Shown: positions 47,317 through 56,942, numbered from the stretch's first letter. The stretch is DNA of 64,000 nt from CAVRRZ01 sp963723745 (GCA_963723745.1 CAVRRZ010000003.1:62001-126000), one strand, 5' to 3'. Numbers and translations: made by a program. The notes: generated from the sequence alone by a model not told the origin.

Positions 47317-48729
47317 ATGAGCGAGGACAGCACGAGCGGGTACCGGGACACCGCCCAGGTGGACCTGCGGCCGCGGCCGGCACCCGGCTCCGTTCCCGCG
47401 CGCCCCGACGACCCCGGCGCGCGGTCGGGGGAGCACCCGTCGCTTCCGACGGCACGCGCCGACAGTGCACCGCCGATGGCCAACGACACCGGCGCGCTCG
47501 GCGCCGTCCGCACGGTGGAGCGCCACCTCGACGAGATCCTCGCCGCGGTGCCGCAGCCCGACCCGATCGAGCTCGCGGTGCTCGACGCCCAGGGGCTGCT
47601 CTGCGCCGAGGACGTCGTCAGCCGGCGTGCGCTGCCGGCCTTCGACCAGGCCGCGCTCGACGGGTACGCCGCCCGCAGCGAGGACATCGCCGGGGCCGGT
47701 TCCCAGCAGCCGGTGCACCTGGCCGTCGTGGGGGAGAGCCGGGCCGGGCTCGCGGCACCGTCGTCCATCGGTCCCGGCCTGACCATCAAGGTCGCCGCCG
47801 GCGCCATGCTGCCAACCGGGGCCGACGTCGTCGTCCCCGCGGTCTGGACCGATCAGGGCGCCGCCCAGGTCGCCGTCCTCGCCGCGCCCCCGCCCGGCAG
47901 CTACGTGCGCCGCACCGGGGACGACGTCGCACCCGGCGACGCGGCGGTCTCGGTCGGCACGCCGATCGGACCGGCGCAGATCAGCCTGCTGGCCGCCGTC
48001 GGCCGCGAGCGGGTGCTCGTGCGGCCCCGGCCGCGGATCGCCGTCCTCTGCGCCGGCTCCGAGCTGGTCGACGTCGGTACCGAGCCCTCGCCCGGGCAGG
48101 TCGTGGACGTCAACAGCTACGCGCTGGCCGCCGCCGCGCGCGACGCCGGGGCCGAGGCCTACCGCTCGGGCATCCTGCCGACCGACCGCCGGCGGCTGTC
48201 CGAGGTGCTCGAGAGCCAGCTGCTGCGCAGTGACCTGGTGCTCATCGCCGGCACGTTCGGCAGCGGCGGCTTCGACATGGTGCAGGAGGCGCTGGCCGAG
48301 CTCGGGTCGATGAGCTACCGCTCGGTGTCCATGCACCCCGGGCCCGCGCAGGGCTTCGGCCGGCTCGGCCGCGACGAGGTGCCGGTCATCTGCATCCCGG
48401 GTGAGCCGGTGGCCGCGCTGGTGTCCTTCGAGGTGTTCGTCCGTCCGGCCATCCGCCTCATGCTCGGCAAGCGGCAGCTGTTCCGCCGCACCGTGCAGGC
48501 CATCTCCGGCCAGCCGCTGGCCTCGCCGCTGGGCTACCGGCAGTACCTGCACGGCACCGTCATGCGGCACCCGGACGGCGGCTACGTCGTCGAGCCGGTC
48601 GGCGACGGAACGGAGGCGCTGCTGGCCCGCATGGCTCGCGCCAACTGCCTGATCGTCATCGACGAGGACGTCACCGAGGTCGCTGCCGGTGGCCTGGTCA
48701 CGGTCATGCCGCTGCTGCTCGGCGGCTGA
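47317..48729 (+). CDS. glp: MoeA/gephyrin-like protein, probable Glp
   Basis: 470 residues. A disordered leader of about 55 residues, then MoeA domains: DAQGLLCAEDVVSRRALPAF, DQAALDGYAARSEDIAG, GPGLTIKVAAGAMLPTGADV, GSYVRRTGDDVAPGD, RPRIAVLCAGSELVDVGTEP, VDVNSYALAAAARDAGAEAY, VICIPGEPVAALVSFEVFVR. Active MoeA proteins usually carry GGVSVG(E/D)xD; here it reads AGTFGSGGFDMV, and GED is GDD. That and the sepX/glpR neighbour suit Glp, the gephyrin-like FtsZ-binding division protein described in Corynebacterium, over molybdopterin synthesis. Enzymatic activity is not excluded. Confidence 0.8.
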   Translation: MSEDSTSGYRDTAQVDLRPRPAPGSVPARPDDPGARSGEHPSLPTARADSAPPMANDTGALGAVRTVERHLDEILAAVPQPDPIELAVLDAQGLLCAEDVVSRRALPAFDQAALDGYAARSEDIAGAGSQQPVHLAVVGESRAGLAAPSSIGPGLTIKVAAGAMLPTGADVVVPAVWTDQGAAQVAVLAAPPPGSYVRRTGDDVAPGDAAVSVGTPIGPAQISLLAAVGRERVLVRPRPRIAVLCAGSELVDVGTEPSPGQVVDVNSYALAAAARDAGAEAYRSGILPTDRRRLSEVLESQLLRSDLVLIAGTFGSGGFDMVQEALAELGSMSYRSVSMHPGPAQGFGRLGRDEVPVICIPGEPVAALVSFEVFVRPAIRLMLGKRQLFRRTVQAISGQPLASPLGYRQYLHGTVMRHPDGGYVVEPVGDGTEALLARMARANCLIVIDEDVTEVAAGGLVTVMPLLLGG

Positions 48730-48746
48730 GCGCTGAGCGTCCCGAC

Positions 48747-49373
48747 GTGAACGACCCGGTCCTGCACCCGGGCTGGCCCGCGCGGCTGGCCGCCGGGCCG
48801 GTCCGGCTGGACCCCTTGCGCCGGGGGGACGCCCGCGACTGGGTGCGGTTGCGCCTGGCCAACGAGTCGTGGCTCTCGCCGTGGGAACCCTCGGCCGCGC
48901 TGCCCTGGCGCGAGCGGCACACGGTGTCCGGGTACCGCACCATGCGCCGGGCGGTGCTCCGCCGTGCCCGGATGGGCACCTCGCTGCCGTTCGCGCTGCG
49001 CGTCGACGGCCGGCTGGTCGGGCAGGTCACGCTCGACAACGTCGTCCGCGGTGCGCTGCGGTCGGGATCGATCGGCTACTGGATCGACCGGGAGGTCGCC
49101 GGCCGTGGGCTGGCGTCGCTGGCCGTCGCGCTCGTGTGCGACCACGCGTTCGGCCCCGCCGGGCTGCACCGCGTGCAGGCCGACATCCGCCCGGAGAACC
49201 TTCCGAGCCAGCGGCTGGTCGAGCGGCTGGGGTTCCGGCGGGAGGGGCTCTTCCGTCGCTACCTCGACATCGACGGCGACTGGCGCGACCACGTCAGCTA
49301 CGCGCTGCTCGCCGAGGACGTGCCCGGTGGGGTGCTGGCGCGCTGGCACGCCGGAGTCGACAAGTCGCCGTAG
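48747..49373 (+). CDS. rimJ: RimJ/RimL-type GNAT acetyltransferase
   Basis: 208 residues, GTG 48747, 17 bases after glp. GPVRLDPLRRGDARDWVRLR, NESWLSPWEPSAALPWRERH, ALRVDGRLVGQVTLDNVVRG, GSIGYWIDREVAGRGLASLA (acetyl-CoA loop), LHRVQADIRPENLPSQRLVE, RLGFRREGLFRRYLDIDGDW. RimJ acetylates ribosomal protein S5 in E. coli; the target here is not known. The order moeA-rimJ matches Rv0994-Rv0995. Confidence 0.88.
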   Translation: MNDPVLHPGWPARLAAGPVRLDPLRRGDARDWVRLRLANESWLSPWEPSAALPWRERHTVSGYRTMRRAVLRRARMGTSLPFALRVDGRLVGQVTLDNVVRGALRSGSIGYWIDREVAGRGLASLAVALVCDHAFGPAGLHRVQADIRPENLPSQRLVERLGFRREGLFRRYLDIDGDWRDHVSYALLAEDVPGGVLARWHAGVDKSP

Positions 49374-49534
49374 CAGAACGCGGTCGCCGAGCGGGGGCAC
49401 CCGTCCGCGACACGCCGTCCGTCGTCACACCAATCCCACGACACGACAGGACACACCGCGCGCCTCCCTCATCCGGGTCATCCGCGTGCCTAATCTGCGG
49501 ACCGCGAGTGACTCATGTGACGGGTGGTGTACAG

Positions 49535-50242
49535 ATGGGATCGGGCGTGCTCCTCGCCGCTCTGGTCGTGCTGTGGTTCGTCGTGCTGGTCCCCATGGTG
49601 GTGACCCGCGGCGACACGCAGGGAGGCCGGACGGAACTGGCCGACTCGGGCCGCACGCTGCAGCGGCGCCGGGGTTCCCGGCCTGTCGTGGCCGAGACCG
49701 AGCGGGTGACCATCGATCGCGACGCGCTGCTGCACAGCGGCGAGCTGCAGGTCGACGTGCACGCCCTGCGCCGCCGCACGCTGGCCGGCCTGGGCGCGCT
49801 GACGCTGATCGCACTCGTGGGCGCGCTGTTCTACCGCCCTTGGCTGTGGGCGCCCCAGGTGTTCCTCGACCTCGTCGTCGTCGGCTATCTGCTCGTGCTG
49901 CGCCGGACCGCACGTCGCGAGCGCCTCGCCGCCCGCCGCGCCGCCCGGGCCGCGGCGCGTGAGGCCCTGCGCAGCCCGCACCTGCCGGCCGACGAGTCCT
50001 ACGTGTCGGAGCCGATCCGCACCTCGGCGCCCATCGAGCACCCGACGGTGGCCGCCGAGCGGCTGCCGCACCCGAGCGTGCCGCTCGCCCCGGTGCACCC
50101 GCTGCGGCCCGGACGGGTCGTCGCGGCCCGGACGCCGGCGCCCGCGGGCTGGCAGCACAGCGCGGTGGTCGGTCTGGACGACGACGACCTCGGGTTCGCC
50201 GACATCGACGAGTACCAGCCGCGCAGGGTGGCCAACGCCTGA
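49535..50242 (+). CDS. Divisome membrane protein SepX/GlpR
   Basis: 235 residues. Helix 1 GVLLAALVVLWFVVLVPMVV at the very N-terminus, then a cytoplasmic loop with TLQRRRGSRPVVAETERVTI, a helix pair ALTLIALVGALFYRPWLWAP and VFLDLVVVGYLLVLRRTARR, and a long tail with VAAERLPHPSVPL and ends GFADIDEYQPRRVANA. This layout and its place after glp-rimJ fit SepX (Streptomyces) / GlpR (Corynebacterium), the membrane partner of Glp in septum formation. A -10-like TAATCT is at 49491-49496. Confidence 0.78.
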   Translation: MGSGVLLAALVVLWFVVLVPMVVTRGDTQGGRTELADSGRTLQRRRGSRPVVAETERVTIDRDALLHSGELQVDVHALRRRTLAGLGALTLIALVGALFYRPWLWAPQVFLDLVVVGYLLVLRRTARRERLAARRAARAAAREALRSPHLPADESYVSEPIRTSAPIEHPTVAAERLPHPSVPLAPVHPLRPGRVVAARTPAPAGWQHSAVVGLDDDDLGFADIDEYQPRRVANA

Positions 50243-50294
50243 GTCCCGTGCCGCGCCGGTGCTGCCCCCTCGGCAGCACCGGTGCGGGCGGACG

Positions 50295-50305
50295 GTACTC
50301 TCGAC
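50295..50305 (+). promoter_or_regulatory. Promoter -10 region of tRNA-Ala (gtactctcgac)
   Basis: TACTCT at 50296-50301, 13 bases before the mature tRNA 5' end. The same 11-mer gtactctcgac lies just before metG (56943-56953), which supports a shared promoter element. Confidence 0.45.
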
Positions 50306-50313
50306 GTCCGTAG

Positions 50314-50389
<76 letters not shown>

Positions 50390-50455
50390 CTGTTCGACAC
50401 CGACGCCGTCGGGGCCACCGGCCCCGGCGGCGTCCGTGTGTCCGGGCTCGCTCGC

Positions 50456-51238
50456 TCAGGTCGCCGAGCGGAAGTCCGGCGTCCGCTTCGCCACGAACGC
50501 CCGCACGCCCTCGCGGCCCTCGGGGTCGCCCGCCGACAGCGCGATCAGCCGCGCCTCGTCGTCCAGGTGCTGGTCGAGGGTGCGGGCCGCGGCGGCGCGG
50601 ACGAGTTCACGGGTGCGCACCATGGCCCGCACCGGACCGGCGGCGACGCCGCGCGCCAGGGCGGTGGCCGACTCGGCCAGCTCGCCGTCGGTTACCACGC
50701 GGGTGACCAGCCCGGCGTCGCGGGCCTCGTCGGCGGTGAGGTCGCCGGCGGTGAGCATCAGGTCGAGCGCCCGGGCGGCGCCGAGGGCGCGGGTGAGCAC
50801 CCACGACGTCCCGCCGTCCGGGGAGAGGCCGATCGCGGCGTAGGCGGGCCGGATGACGGTGGACCGGGCGCACACCACCAGATCGCACGCGCCGAGCAGG
50901 CCCACGGCCGCTCCGGCGACCGCACCGTGGACGCCGGCGACCACCGGCACGGGGCAGGCCAGGATCTGCCGCACGACCTCGTGCCAGCGGGCCGCGAGGT
51001 CGCCGACGAACGGCCCGGGGTCGTCGCTAGCCGCGAAGGCGCGCACGTCACCGCCCACGCAGAACCGCGGCCCGGCGCCGAGCACCAGCACGGCGCGGGT
51101 CGATGCGGGGCGATCGGCGAAGGCGGCGGCCAGCTGGTTTGCCATCGGGACGTCGATGGCGTTTCCGGCGTCCGGGCGGGCCAGGGTGATGCGCCACAGG
51201 TCGCCGTCGACCTCGGTGCGCACGCGCGTGTCGGTCAC
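50456..51238 (-). CDS. Enoyl-CoA hydratase/isomerase family protein
   Basis: 260 residues, GTG 51238. Crotonase fold: LWRITLARPDAGNAIDVPMA, AVLVLGAGPRFCVGGDVRAF (CoA/oxyanion loop), VPVVAGVHGAVAGAAVGLLG (second oxyanion), ACDLVVCARSTVIRPAYAAI, GLSPDGGTSWVLTRALGAAR, ALDLMLTAGDLTADEARDAG. The Asp in LSPDGGTSW stands where isomerase-type members (PaaG-like) have an acid. Substrate unknown. Right edge of the clean-sequence block. Confidence 0.87.
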   Translation of the reverse strand: MTDTRVRTEVDGDLWRITLARPDAGNAIDVPMANQLAAAFADRPASTRAVLVLGAGPRFCVGGDVRAFAASDDPGPFVGDLAARWHEVVRQILACPVPVVAGVHGAVAGAAVGLLGACDLVVCARSTVIRPAYAAIGLSPDGGTSWVLTRALGAARALDLMLTAGDLTADEARDAGLVTRVVTDGELAESATALARGVAAGPVRAMVRTRELVRAAAARTLDQHLDDEARLIALSAGDPEGREGVRAFVAKRTPDFRSAT

Positions 51239-51248
51239 CGGGCGGACT

Positions 51249-52775
51249 CTAGAACCAGGAGGGGAACCACATCCGGGTCAGCCATTCGGCGTGCGTCAGG
51301 GGCCGGCCGGTCAGCACCGGGTAGAAGAACACGAACGTCGCGGCCACGACGGCGGTGTACAGGCAGACCACCCCGAGGCCCAGCTGCCGCCGGAACCGGT
51401 CGGCGCCCGGTCGGCCCAGCACGTCCTGCAGCAGCAGGACGACGGCGAGCACGAAGAACGGCAGCGGCCGGCGCCATGTAGAAGAGGAACATCGTGCGCT
51501 CGAGGTTGATGAACCAGGTCAACCAGCCGGCGGCGATCCCCACGGCGACCGTGATCGCGGCGGGGTCGCGGCGGGCGACGATCCGCCAGAGCAGCCAGAC
51601 CAGCGCCGGGGCGAACAGCGAACCACAGCGTCGGCGTCCCGAGCATCAGGATGTAGCGGACGACCTGCCCACCGTCGTCGTCGGTGAGCCCCTGCGGGTT
51701 CCACAGCAGGATCGGCCGGCCGTTGACCAGCCACGACCACGGGTTGGACTCCCACGGGTGCGGCGAGGACAGGCCATTGTGGAACTCCAGCCACTGCGCG
51801 TGCACGTGCCACAGCGAGCGCAGTGCGTCCGGCACGAACCCGAACGACGGTCTCGGGGTTGCGCTGGGCCCAGTGCCTGGCCCTGGGCGGTCTCGCCGAG
51901 GAACCAGCCGGCGAAGCTCGCCAGGTAGGTCAGCACCGGCACGGCGGCCAGCGCCCAGACGGCTCCGGGCAGTCCGCGGCGCACCGTCGTCCGGGTGGGC
52001 CGCGGGACGCCGGCGTCGCGCCAGGCCGCGCGCTCCCAGAACAGCGACAGGACGGCGAAGAACGCGAGGAACCAGATGCCGCTCCACTTGACCGCGCAGG
52101 CCGCGCCGAAGAGCAGCCGGCGGCGATCCGCCAGCCACGGGGACCGAGCCGGAAGCCGCCGACCGGCACCGGCAGCTGGTCGCGGATGCGTTCGCGGACC
52201 CTGTCGCGGTCGACGACCAGGCAGGCGACGGCGCCGAGGACGAAGACCTGCAGGAAGACGTCGAGCAGGCCGATCCGGCTCAGCGTGAACGAGAAGCCGT
52301 CGAGCGCGAGGAGCAGCCCGGCGAGCAGCCCGAGCAGCGTCGACCCGGTGAGCCGGCGGGCCAGCCGCGACCAGGATCGACGACGGCCGCCGACCCGGCG
52401 ACCGCCGACGGGAAGCGCCAGCCCACCGCGTCGTAGCCGAAGAGGATCTGCCCGGAGGCGATCAGCCACTTGCCCAGCGGCGGATGGACGATGAAGTAGT
52501 AGCCGCGGTTGTACTCGTAGCCCCAGGTCAGCAGCTCGCGCGCCTCGGGCGGGTAGTACGCCTCGTCGAAGAGCAGGTCGGGCGGGTAGCCGATGTCCCA
52601 GAGCCGGCTGAGCAGCGTGAACAGGCCCAGGCCGCCCGCGAGCAGCCAGGCGAGCCGGTTGTCGTCGGGCAGCCGCGGCGTCCGGTCGCGGAGCGGTGCC
52701 GGCGGCGGACGGCGGAAGCGGCGGCGCGGGCTGCAGCGGCTCCTCCGCCGTCCGCTCGGCCGCCAGCACCGCCAT
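51249..52775 (-). CDS. pmt: Polyprenol-phosphate-mannose protein mannosyltransferase (GT39)
   Basis: About 500 residues, multi-pass. Joined pieces: DNRLAWLLAGGLGLFTLLSR, LLFDEAYYPPEARELLTWGY (the DE catalytic loop), NRGYYFIVHPPLGKWLIASG, RRLTGSTLLGLLAGLLLALD, SRIGLLDVFLQVFVLGAVAC, and the end VCLYTAVVAATFVFFYPVLT with GRPLTHAEWLTRMWFPSWF. Attaches mannose to secreted proteins. About ten frameshifts. Divergent from rsmI as in M. tuberculosis (Rv1002c/Rv1003). Confidence 0.87.
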
Positions 52776-52828
52776 GCCGGTCAGGGTAGGTGGACGGGCG
52801 TGGGCTCCCGCCGTGACAGGCTCGTGCC

Positions 52829-53674
52829 GTGACCGGTCGGCTCGTTCTCGGAGGCGCTCCACTGGGCCAGCCCGGCGACGTCGGCCCGCGGCTGCGCGAG
52901 GTCATCGGCGGCGGCCGACGTCGCTGGCGGTCGAGGACACCCGCCGGCTGCACCGGCTGGCCTCGGACCTCGGGGTGACCGTGACCGGGCGGGTGGTGAC
53001 CTTCCACGAGTCGGTGGAGAGGGCGCGGCTGCCTGGGCTGGTCGACGCGCTGACCGACGGTGCGACCGTGCTGCTGCTCACCGACGCCGGCATGCCGTCG
53101 GTGTCCGACCCCGGCTACACGCTGGTGCGGGCCGCCGATCGAGGCGGGCGTGCCCGTGACCTCGGTGCCGGGCCCGTCGGCGGTGACCACCGCGCTGGCG
53201 GTGTCGGGGCTGCCCGTGGACCGGTTCTGCTTCGAGGGTTTCCTGCCGCGCAAGCCGGGGGAGCGGCGATCGGCGCTGGCCGGGCTGGCCTCCGAGCGGC
53301 GGACGATGGTCTTCTTCGAGTCGCCGCACCGGCTGGCCGATGCGCTCTCCGACGCCGCGGCGCGCCTTCGGCGCCGACCGCCCCGCGGCGGTGTGCCGGG
53401 AGCTGACCAAGACCTACGAAGAGGTGCGCCGAGGGACCCTCGCCTCGCTCGCGGCCTGGGCCGCCGACGGCGTGAAGGGCGAGATCACCCTCGTCGTCCG
53501 GCGGTGCGCCGGAGGTCGCCGTCGAGATGTCGTCCGCCGACCTGGCCGCCGCGGTGGCCGAGGAGGAGGCGGCCGGGGCGGACCGGAAGGAGGCGATCCG
53601 CGCCGTCGATGGCCCGCACCGGCCTGCCCCGCCGCACCGTCTACGACGCCGTCCTCACCGCCAAACGCCCCTGA
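52829..53674 (+). CDS. rsmI: 16S rRNA (cytidine-1402 2'-O) methyltransferase
   Basis: About 280 residues, GTG 52829. Tetrapyrrole-methylase fold: RLVLGGAPLGQPGDVGPRLR, VAVEDTRRLHRLASDLGVTV, LLLTDAGMPSVSDPGYTLVR, VTSVPGPSAVTTALAVSGLP, RFCFEGFLPRKPGERRSALA, MVFFESPHRLADALSDAAA, VCRELTKTYEEVRRGTL, KGEITLVV. All RsmI motifs are present. Frameshifts near 52905, 53140, 53365, 53505 and 53605. The stop is 8 bases before palindrome A2. Confidence 0.9.
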
Positions 53675-53682
53675 CCACCCCG

Positions 53683-53742
53683 GGCAAAGGAAGCTTTACC
53701 TGCGTTCTCCGGCCCAGGACGTAGGTAAAGGTTCCATTGCCT
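53683..53742. repeat. Family A palindromic element, copy A2
   Basis: Imperfect inverted repeat: ggcaaaggaagctttacc at 53683-53700 against ggtaaaggttccattgcc at 53725-53742 (two mismatches). The loop tgcgttctccggcccaggac is nearly identical to A3. Lies between rsmI and the 3' end of the AbiEi/DUF559 gene. Confidence 0.85.
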
Positions 53743-53746
53743 GGCC

Positions 53747-54670
53747 TCAGCCGACGCGGAGCTGCGCCAGCCGGGTGCGATACACCTGCAGGATCTTCGC
53801 CCGCACACCCTCCGGATCGCGCAGCACCTCGGCGTAGGTGAAGCGCAGGACGATCCACCCCAGCGCTGCGAGTGCGGTGTCTCGCGCCAGATCGCGACGC
53901 CGATCCTCCTCGGACGTGTGGTAGCGGGCGCCGTCGAGCTCCACCCCGACCTTCACCTCCGGCCAGGCGCGGTCCAGGTGGACCACCATGTCCGGGAGGC
54001 CGACGCGGTACTGGCCGACGCTGCGCGGCAGCGAGCGATGGCGGAAGACGCCGAGGACGCCGTGGACCTCGAGCTCGCTCTGGCATCCATCGGCGATGAG
54101 ATCGATGGTCTGGCGGAGGAGTCGTCGGCCGGCGACGTTGGGCCGTTCGGCGAGTGCAGCGTCGAGCTGATCGGCGGTGACCAGACGTCGGCGGGCGAGG
54201 TCGAGGGCCAAGGGGCGTCGCTGGTCGGGCGGCAGCAGAGGCCAGGAGTCGACAACCGTGCGCGGGAGAGCCGTGACGCGGAGCCCTCGCCGTTCGACGC
54301 ACTGCCCGGACTCCGGGTCGAAGTCCTTCCTCCTGTGCACGATGAGTTCGGGGGCACCTGCCCTGCGCACGCTCTCGTGGACCGTCAGGTGGAGGGGGCG
54401 GGCCAAGGTGCATTCACCCCAGACCGCGAGCGCGGTCGTGTGACTCAGTGCCGATGCCGGTCCCGCGTGCAGGAGCGCGGCGCGCAGCGACGTCAGGTCG
54501 TCTTCCGTTGTGTCCTTCAGCCGGTAGACGTGTGGGAACACCCGGACGAGCTGTCTCCGGCCGATGTGCCCGTCGAGGACGGCCGCCGGGATGCATCGAA
54601 GGAGCTGCTGTCGGGTTGCGAGACCCTCATGGGAGAGGAGGGTCTCGCGGATCGTCGGTCGCCAGTCCAC
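53747..54670 (-). CDS. AbiEi-like winged helix plus DUF559 endonuclease-like protein
   Basis: 307 residues, intact, GTG 54670. Residues 1-75 look like the AbiEi antitoxin-type N-terminal domain (HEGLATRQQLLRCIPAAVLD, GRRQLVRVFPHVYRLKD). The middle has ALSHTTALAVWGECTLARPL, HLTVHESVRRAGAPELIVHR. Residues 225-305 are DUF559/Vsr-like: LPDMVVHLDRAWPEVKVGVE, LDGARYHTSEEDRRRDLARD, TALAALGWIVLRFTYAEVLR. The D-x(n)-E-x-D pattern would suit a nuclease. Such proteins are numerous in some actinomycetes. No toxin partner is adjacent. Bracketed by family A repeats. Confidence 0.78.
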   Translation of the reverse strand: MDWRPTIRETLLSHEGLATRQQLLRCIPAAVLDGHIGRRQLVRVFPHVYRLKDTTEDDLTSLRAALLHAGPASALSHTTALAVWGECTLARPLHLTVHESVRRAGAPELIVHRRKDFDPESGQCVERRGLRVTALPRTVVDSWPLLPPDQRRPLALDLARRRLVTADQLDAALAERPNVAGRRLLRQTIDLIADGCQSELEVHGVLGVFRHRSLPRSVGQYRVGLPDMVVHLDRAWPEVKVGVELDGARYHTSEEDRRRDLARDTALAALGWIVLRFTYAEVLRDPEGVRAKILQVYRTRLAQLRVG

Positions 54671-54763
54671 GGGGGGAACGGTGTCGCCATGAAGCGTCCT
54701 CGAGAGGGGCGCGCGGTGAATCTGTGGACAACCCCGCCGCCTGTGGGCTCGCCCCCCGACCCA

Positions 54764-54828
54764 CCAGGCAATGGAAGCTTTACCTGCATTCTGCGGCCCA
54801 GGACGTGGGTAAAGCTTCCATTGCCTGG
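54764..54828. repeat. Family A palindromic element, copy A3
   Basis: Perfect 21-bp inverted repeat: arms 54764-54784 and 54808-54828 (ccaggcaatggaagctttac). The 23-base loop tgcattctgcggcccaggac matches A2 in 17 or more of 20 positions and is in the same orientation. Upstream of the DUF559 gene. Confidence 0.9.
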
Positions 54829-54885
54829 GGGCGGGGCGGGGCGGGGCGGGGCGGGGCGGGGCGGGGCGGGGCGGGACCGAGCGGG
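54827..54885 (+). repeat. (GGGGC)n tract, G-quadruplex candidate
   Basis: About nine consecutive GGGGC units followed by a broken G-rich end. Sits between A3 and the 3' end of corA. Four or more G4 runs with one-base loops meet the usual G-quadruplex rule. It could also vary in length by slippage. Confidence 0.85.
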
Positions 54886-54910
54886 GCGCGGGGGCGGCCT
54901 GCTCGGGCGG

Positions 54911-56078
54911 CTACAGCCAGCCGTTGCGCTTGAAGCCCCGGTAGAGCACCAGGCACACGACCCCGATCAGCAGCAGCACCGTCGGGTAGCTCCACCACCA
55001 TTCCAGCTCCGGCATGTATCGGAAGTTCATCCCGTAGATGCCGGCGATCGCGGTGGGGACGGCGATGATGCCGGCCCAGGCCGAGATCTTGCGCATGTCC
55101 TCGTTGTCGGACTGCGACGTCCGGGCCAGCGAGGCCTGCAGGATCGAGGTCAGCAGCTCGTCCAGACCCGAGACCTGGTCGCGTACCCGGATCGCGTGGT
55201 CCTCCACGTCGCGGAAGTAGGAGCGCATCGTGGCGGGGATGAAGTCCATCTGCCGGTTCGCCAGCTTCTGCAGCGGTATCTCCAACGGGGTGACCGCCCG
55301 GCGCAGCGACATCAGCTCCCGCTTGAGCTGGTAGAGCCGGCCGATGTCGTCGGTGCTCCGCTGGGAGCTGAAGACCGAGCCCTCGAGCTCGTCGACGCCG
55401 TCCTCGACCGCCGCGGCGACGCCGACGAACGTGTCGACGACGAGGTCGGCGACCGCGTAGAGCACGGCGGAGGGGCCGAGCCGCAGCAGGTCGTGCTGCT
55501 GCTCGAGGCTGCGCCGCAGGTCGGTCAGCCCGCCGTGCTCGCCGTGCCGCACGGTGATCACGTAGTGCTCGCCGACGAACACCATGACCTCGCCGGTGTC
55601 GACCACCTCGCTGGTGGCGGTCAGCTCCTCGTGCTCGACGTAGGTGGCCGTCTTGAACACCATGAACAGCGCCGTCCTCGTAGTGCTCGAGCTTGGGCCG
55701 CTGGTGGGCGTAGACGGCGTCCTCGACCGCCAGCGGGTGCAGGCCGTACCGGTCGGCGATCGCACCGAGCTCGGACTCGTCCGGTGCGTAGAGGCCCAGC
55801 CAGACGAAGCCGCCGCGCTCGACCGCCTCCGCCAGCGCCCGGTGGGGGTCGGTCGGCTCGTAGCGGTGCCCGTCGACGTAGATCGCGCAGTCGACGACGG
55901 TGTCCACCTCGGGCGCGCGGGCCGGTGTCCTCGGCTTCTTCTGTCCCGCCGGGCGCGGGCGCGTGGCAGGCGGTGGCAGCGGGTTCCCCGCCACCCGCGA
56001 CGGCGCCCCGGACGGCGCCCCGGACGGTGCCCCGGACGGTGGAGGCGCGCCGGCAGCCGTCCTGTCGTCGGTGCTCAT
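54911..56078 (-). CDS. corA: CorA family magnesium/cobalt transporter
   Basis: About 388 residues. The leader has a GAPS repeat (GAPSGAPSGAPS) from 12-bp units. Cytoplasmic domain: FVWLGLYAPDESELGAIADR, YGLHPLAVEDAVYAHQRPKL, VGEHYVITVRHGEHG, LYQLKRELMSLRRAVTPLEI, MRSYFRDVEDHAIRVRDQVS. Two C-terminal helices with the GMN signature (AIAGIYGMNFRYMPE) and ending in a basic tail FKRNGWL. One frameshift near 55678. A GAGGAGGCGG site precedes the ATG. Confidence 0.92.
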
Positions 56079-56239
56079 GACCGCCTCCTCCTCGCCGGCG
56101 GGCGGTCCCGCCGGGTGCCCGCAGCGTAGGCAGGCGGGCGGCTCATCCGATGGGGTGAGTACGCCCGTTCGGGTGTCCAGGCACTCCCTGCGGACGCCGA
56201 CGGAGACCGTGACACCAGCAACCGGTCAGGAGAGTTTCC

Positions 56240-56918
56240 GTGGCGATCAGCGTCCTCGACGTCCGCAGCACGTTCGTGCCCCCGCGGGTGGTCGTCCCGT
56301 CCCGGGCGACCGTCGCGACGGCGACGTCGACCGCTCCCCGCCGCCTCCCGCTGACCGTGCTCGCCGCCGGCGGAATCGGCGTCGTCGAGGCCCTGGGGCT
56401 GCTGGCCGTCGGCCTCACCGGCCTGGACACCCTGCTGTCCGCCGCGACCCGCCCGCACGGCGCGCTGGTCGCCACCGCCCTCGTGGCCCTCGCCGGCTGG
56501 GTCGTCGCCAGCGCGGGCAGCGGCGCCACCATGATCGACGGTGCGGGCCGCAAGGCCTTCGTCGCGGTCGCCTACCTCGAGCTGTTCGCGGTCGCGGTGC
56601 TCGGCACGGCCGCCGTCGTCGTCCCGCTGCCCGTGCCGACCCCGGCGCACCTGCCGCTGCCGGCCCTGGTCCTGCTCCTGCTCGCCGTGCCGGTCGCCAA
56701 GCTGCTGCTGGCCGGGTCCGTGTCCGCCCAGGCCTGGATCGCGGCCGGCCCGCGCGTCCGCGAGCGCCGTCCCGACCCGGTCGCCAACGCACCGCCTGGT
56801 GGCGACGCTGACCCTCGCCGCCATCGGACTGAGCCTCGGCGCGGTCGCCGTGGGCGGTCCCCAGGGCGACGGCTTCTCCGGCGTCACCGCGGTCACCGCG
56901 GTCGTCGCCGACCGCTGA
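56240..56918 (+). CDS. Multi-pass membrane protein, unknown
   Basis: About 225 residues, GTG 56240 after GGAGAG. Polar leader, then four hydrophobic segments: LTVLAAGGIGVVEALGLLAV, GALVATALVALAGWVVASAG, AVAYLELFAVAVLGTAAVVV, LPALVLLLLAVPVAKLLLAG, and a last one LVATLTLAAIGLSLGAVAVG after a one-base insertion near 56792. No family recognised. Between corA and metG. Confidence 0.6.
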
Positions 56919-56942
56919 CCGACGGGCGCCCGCGCCACCTCC

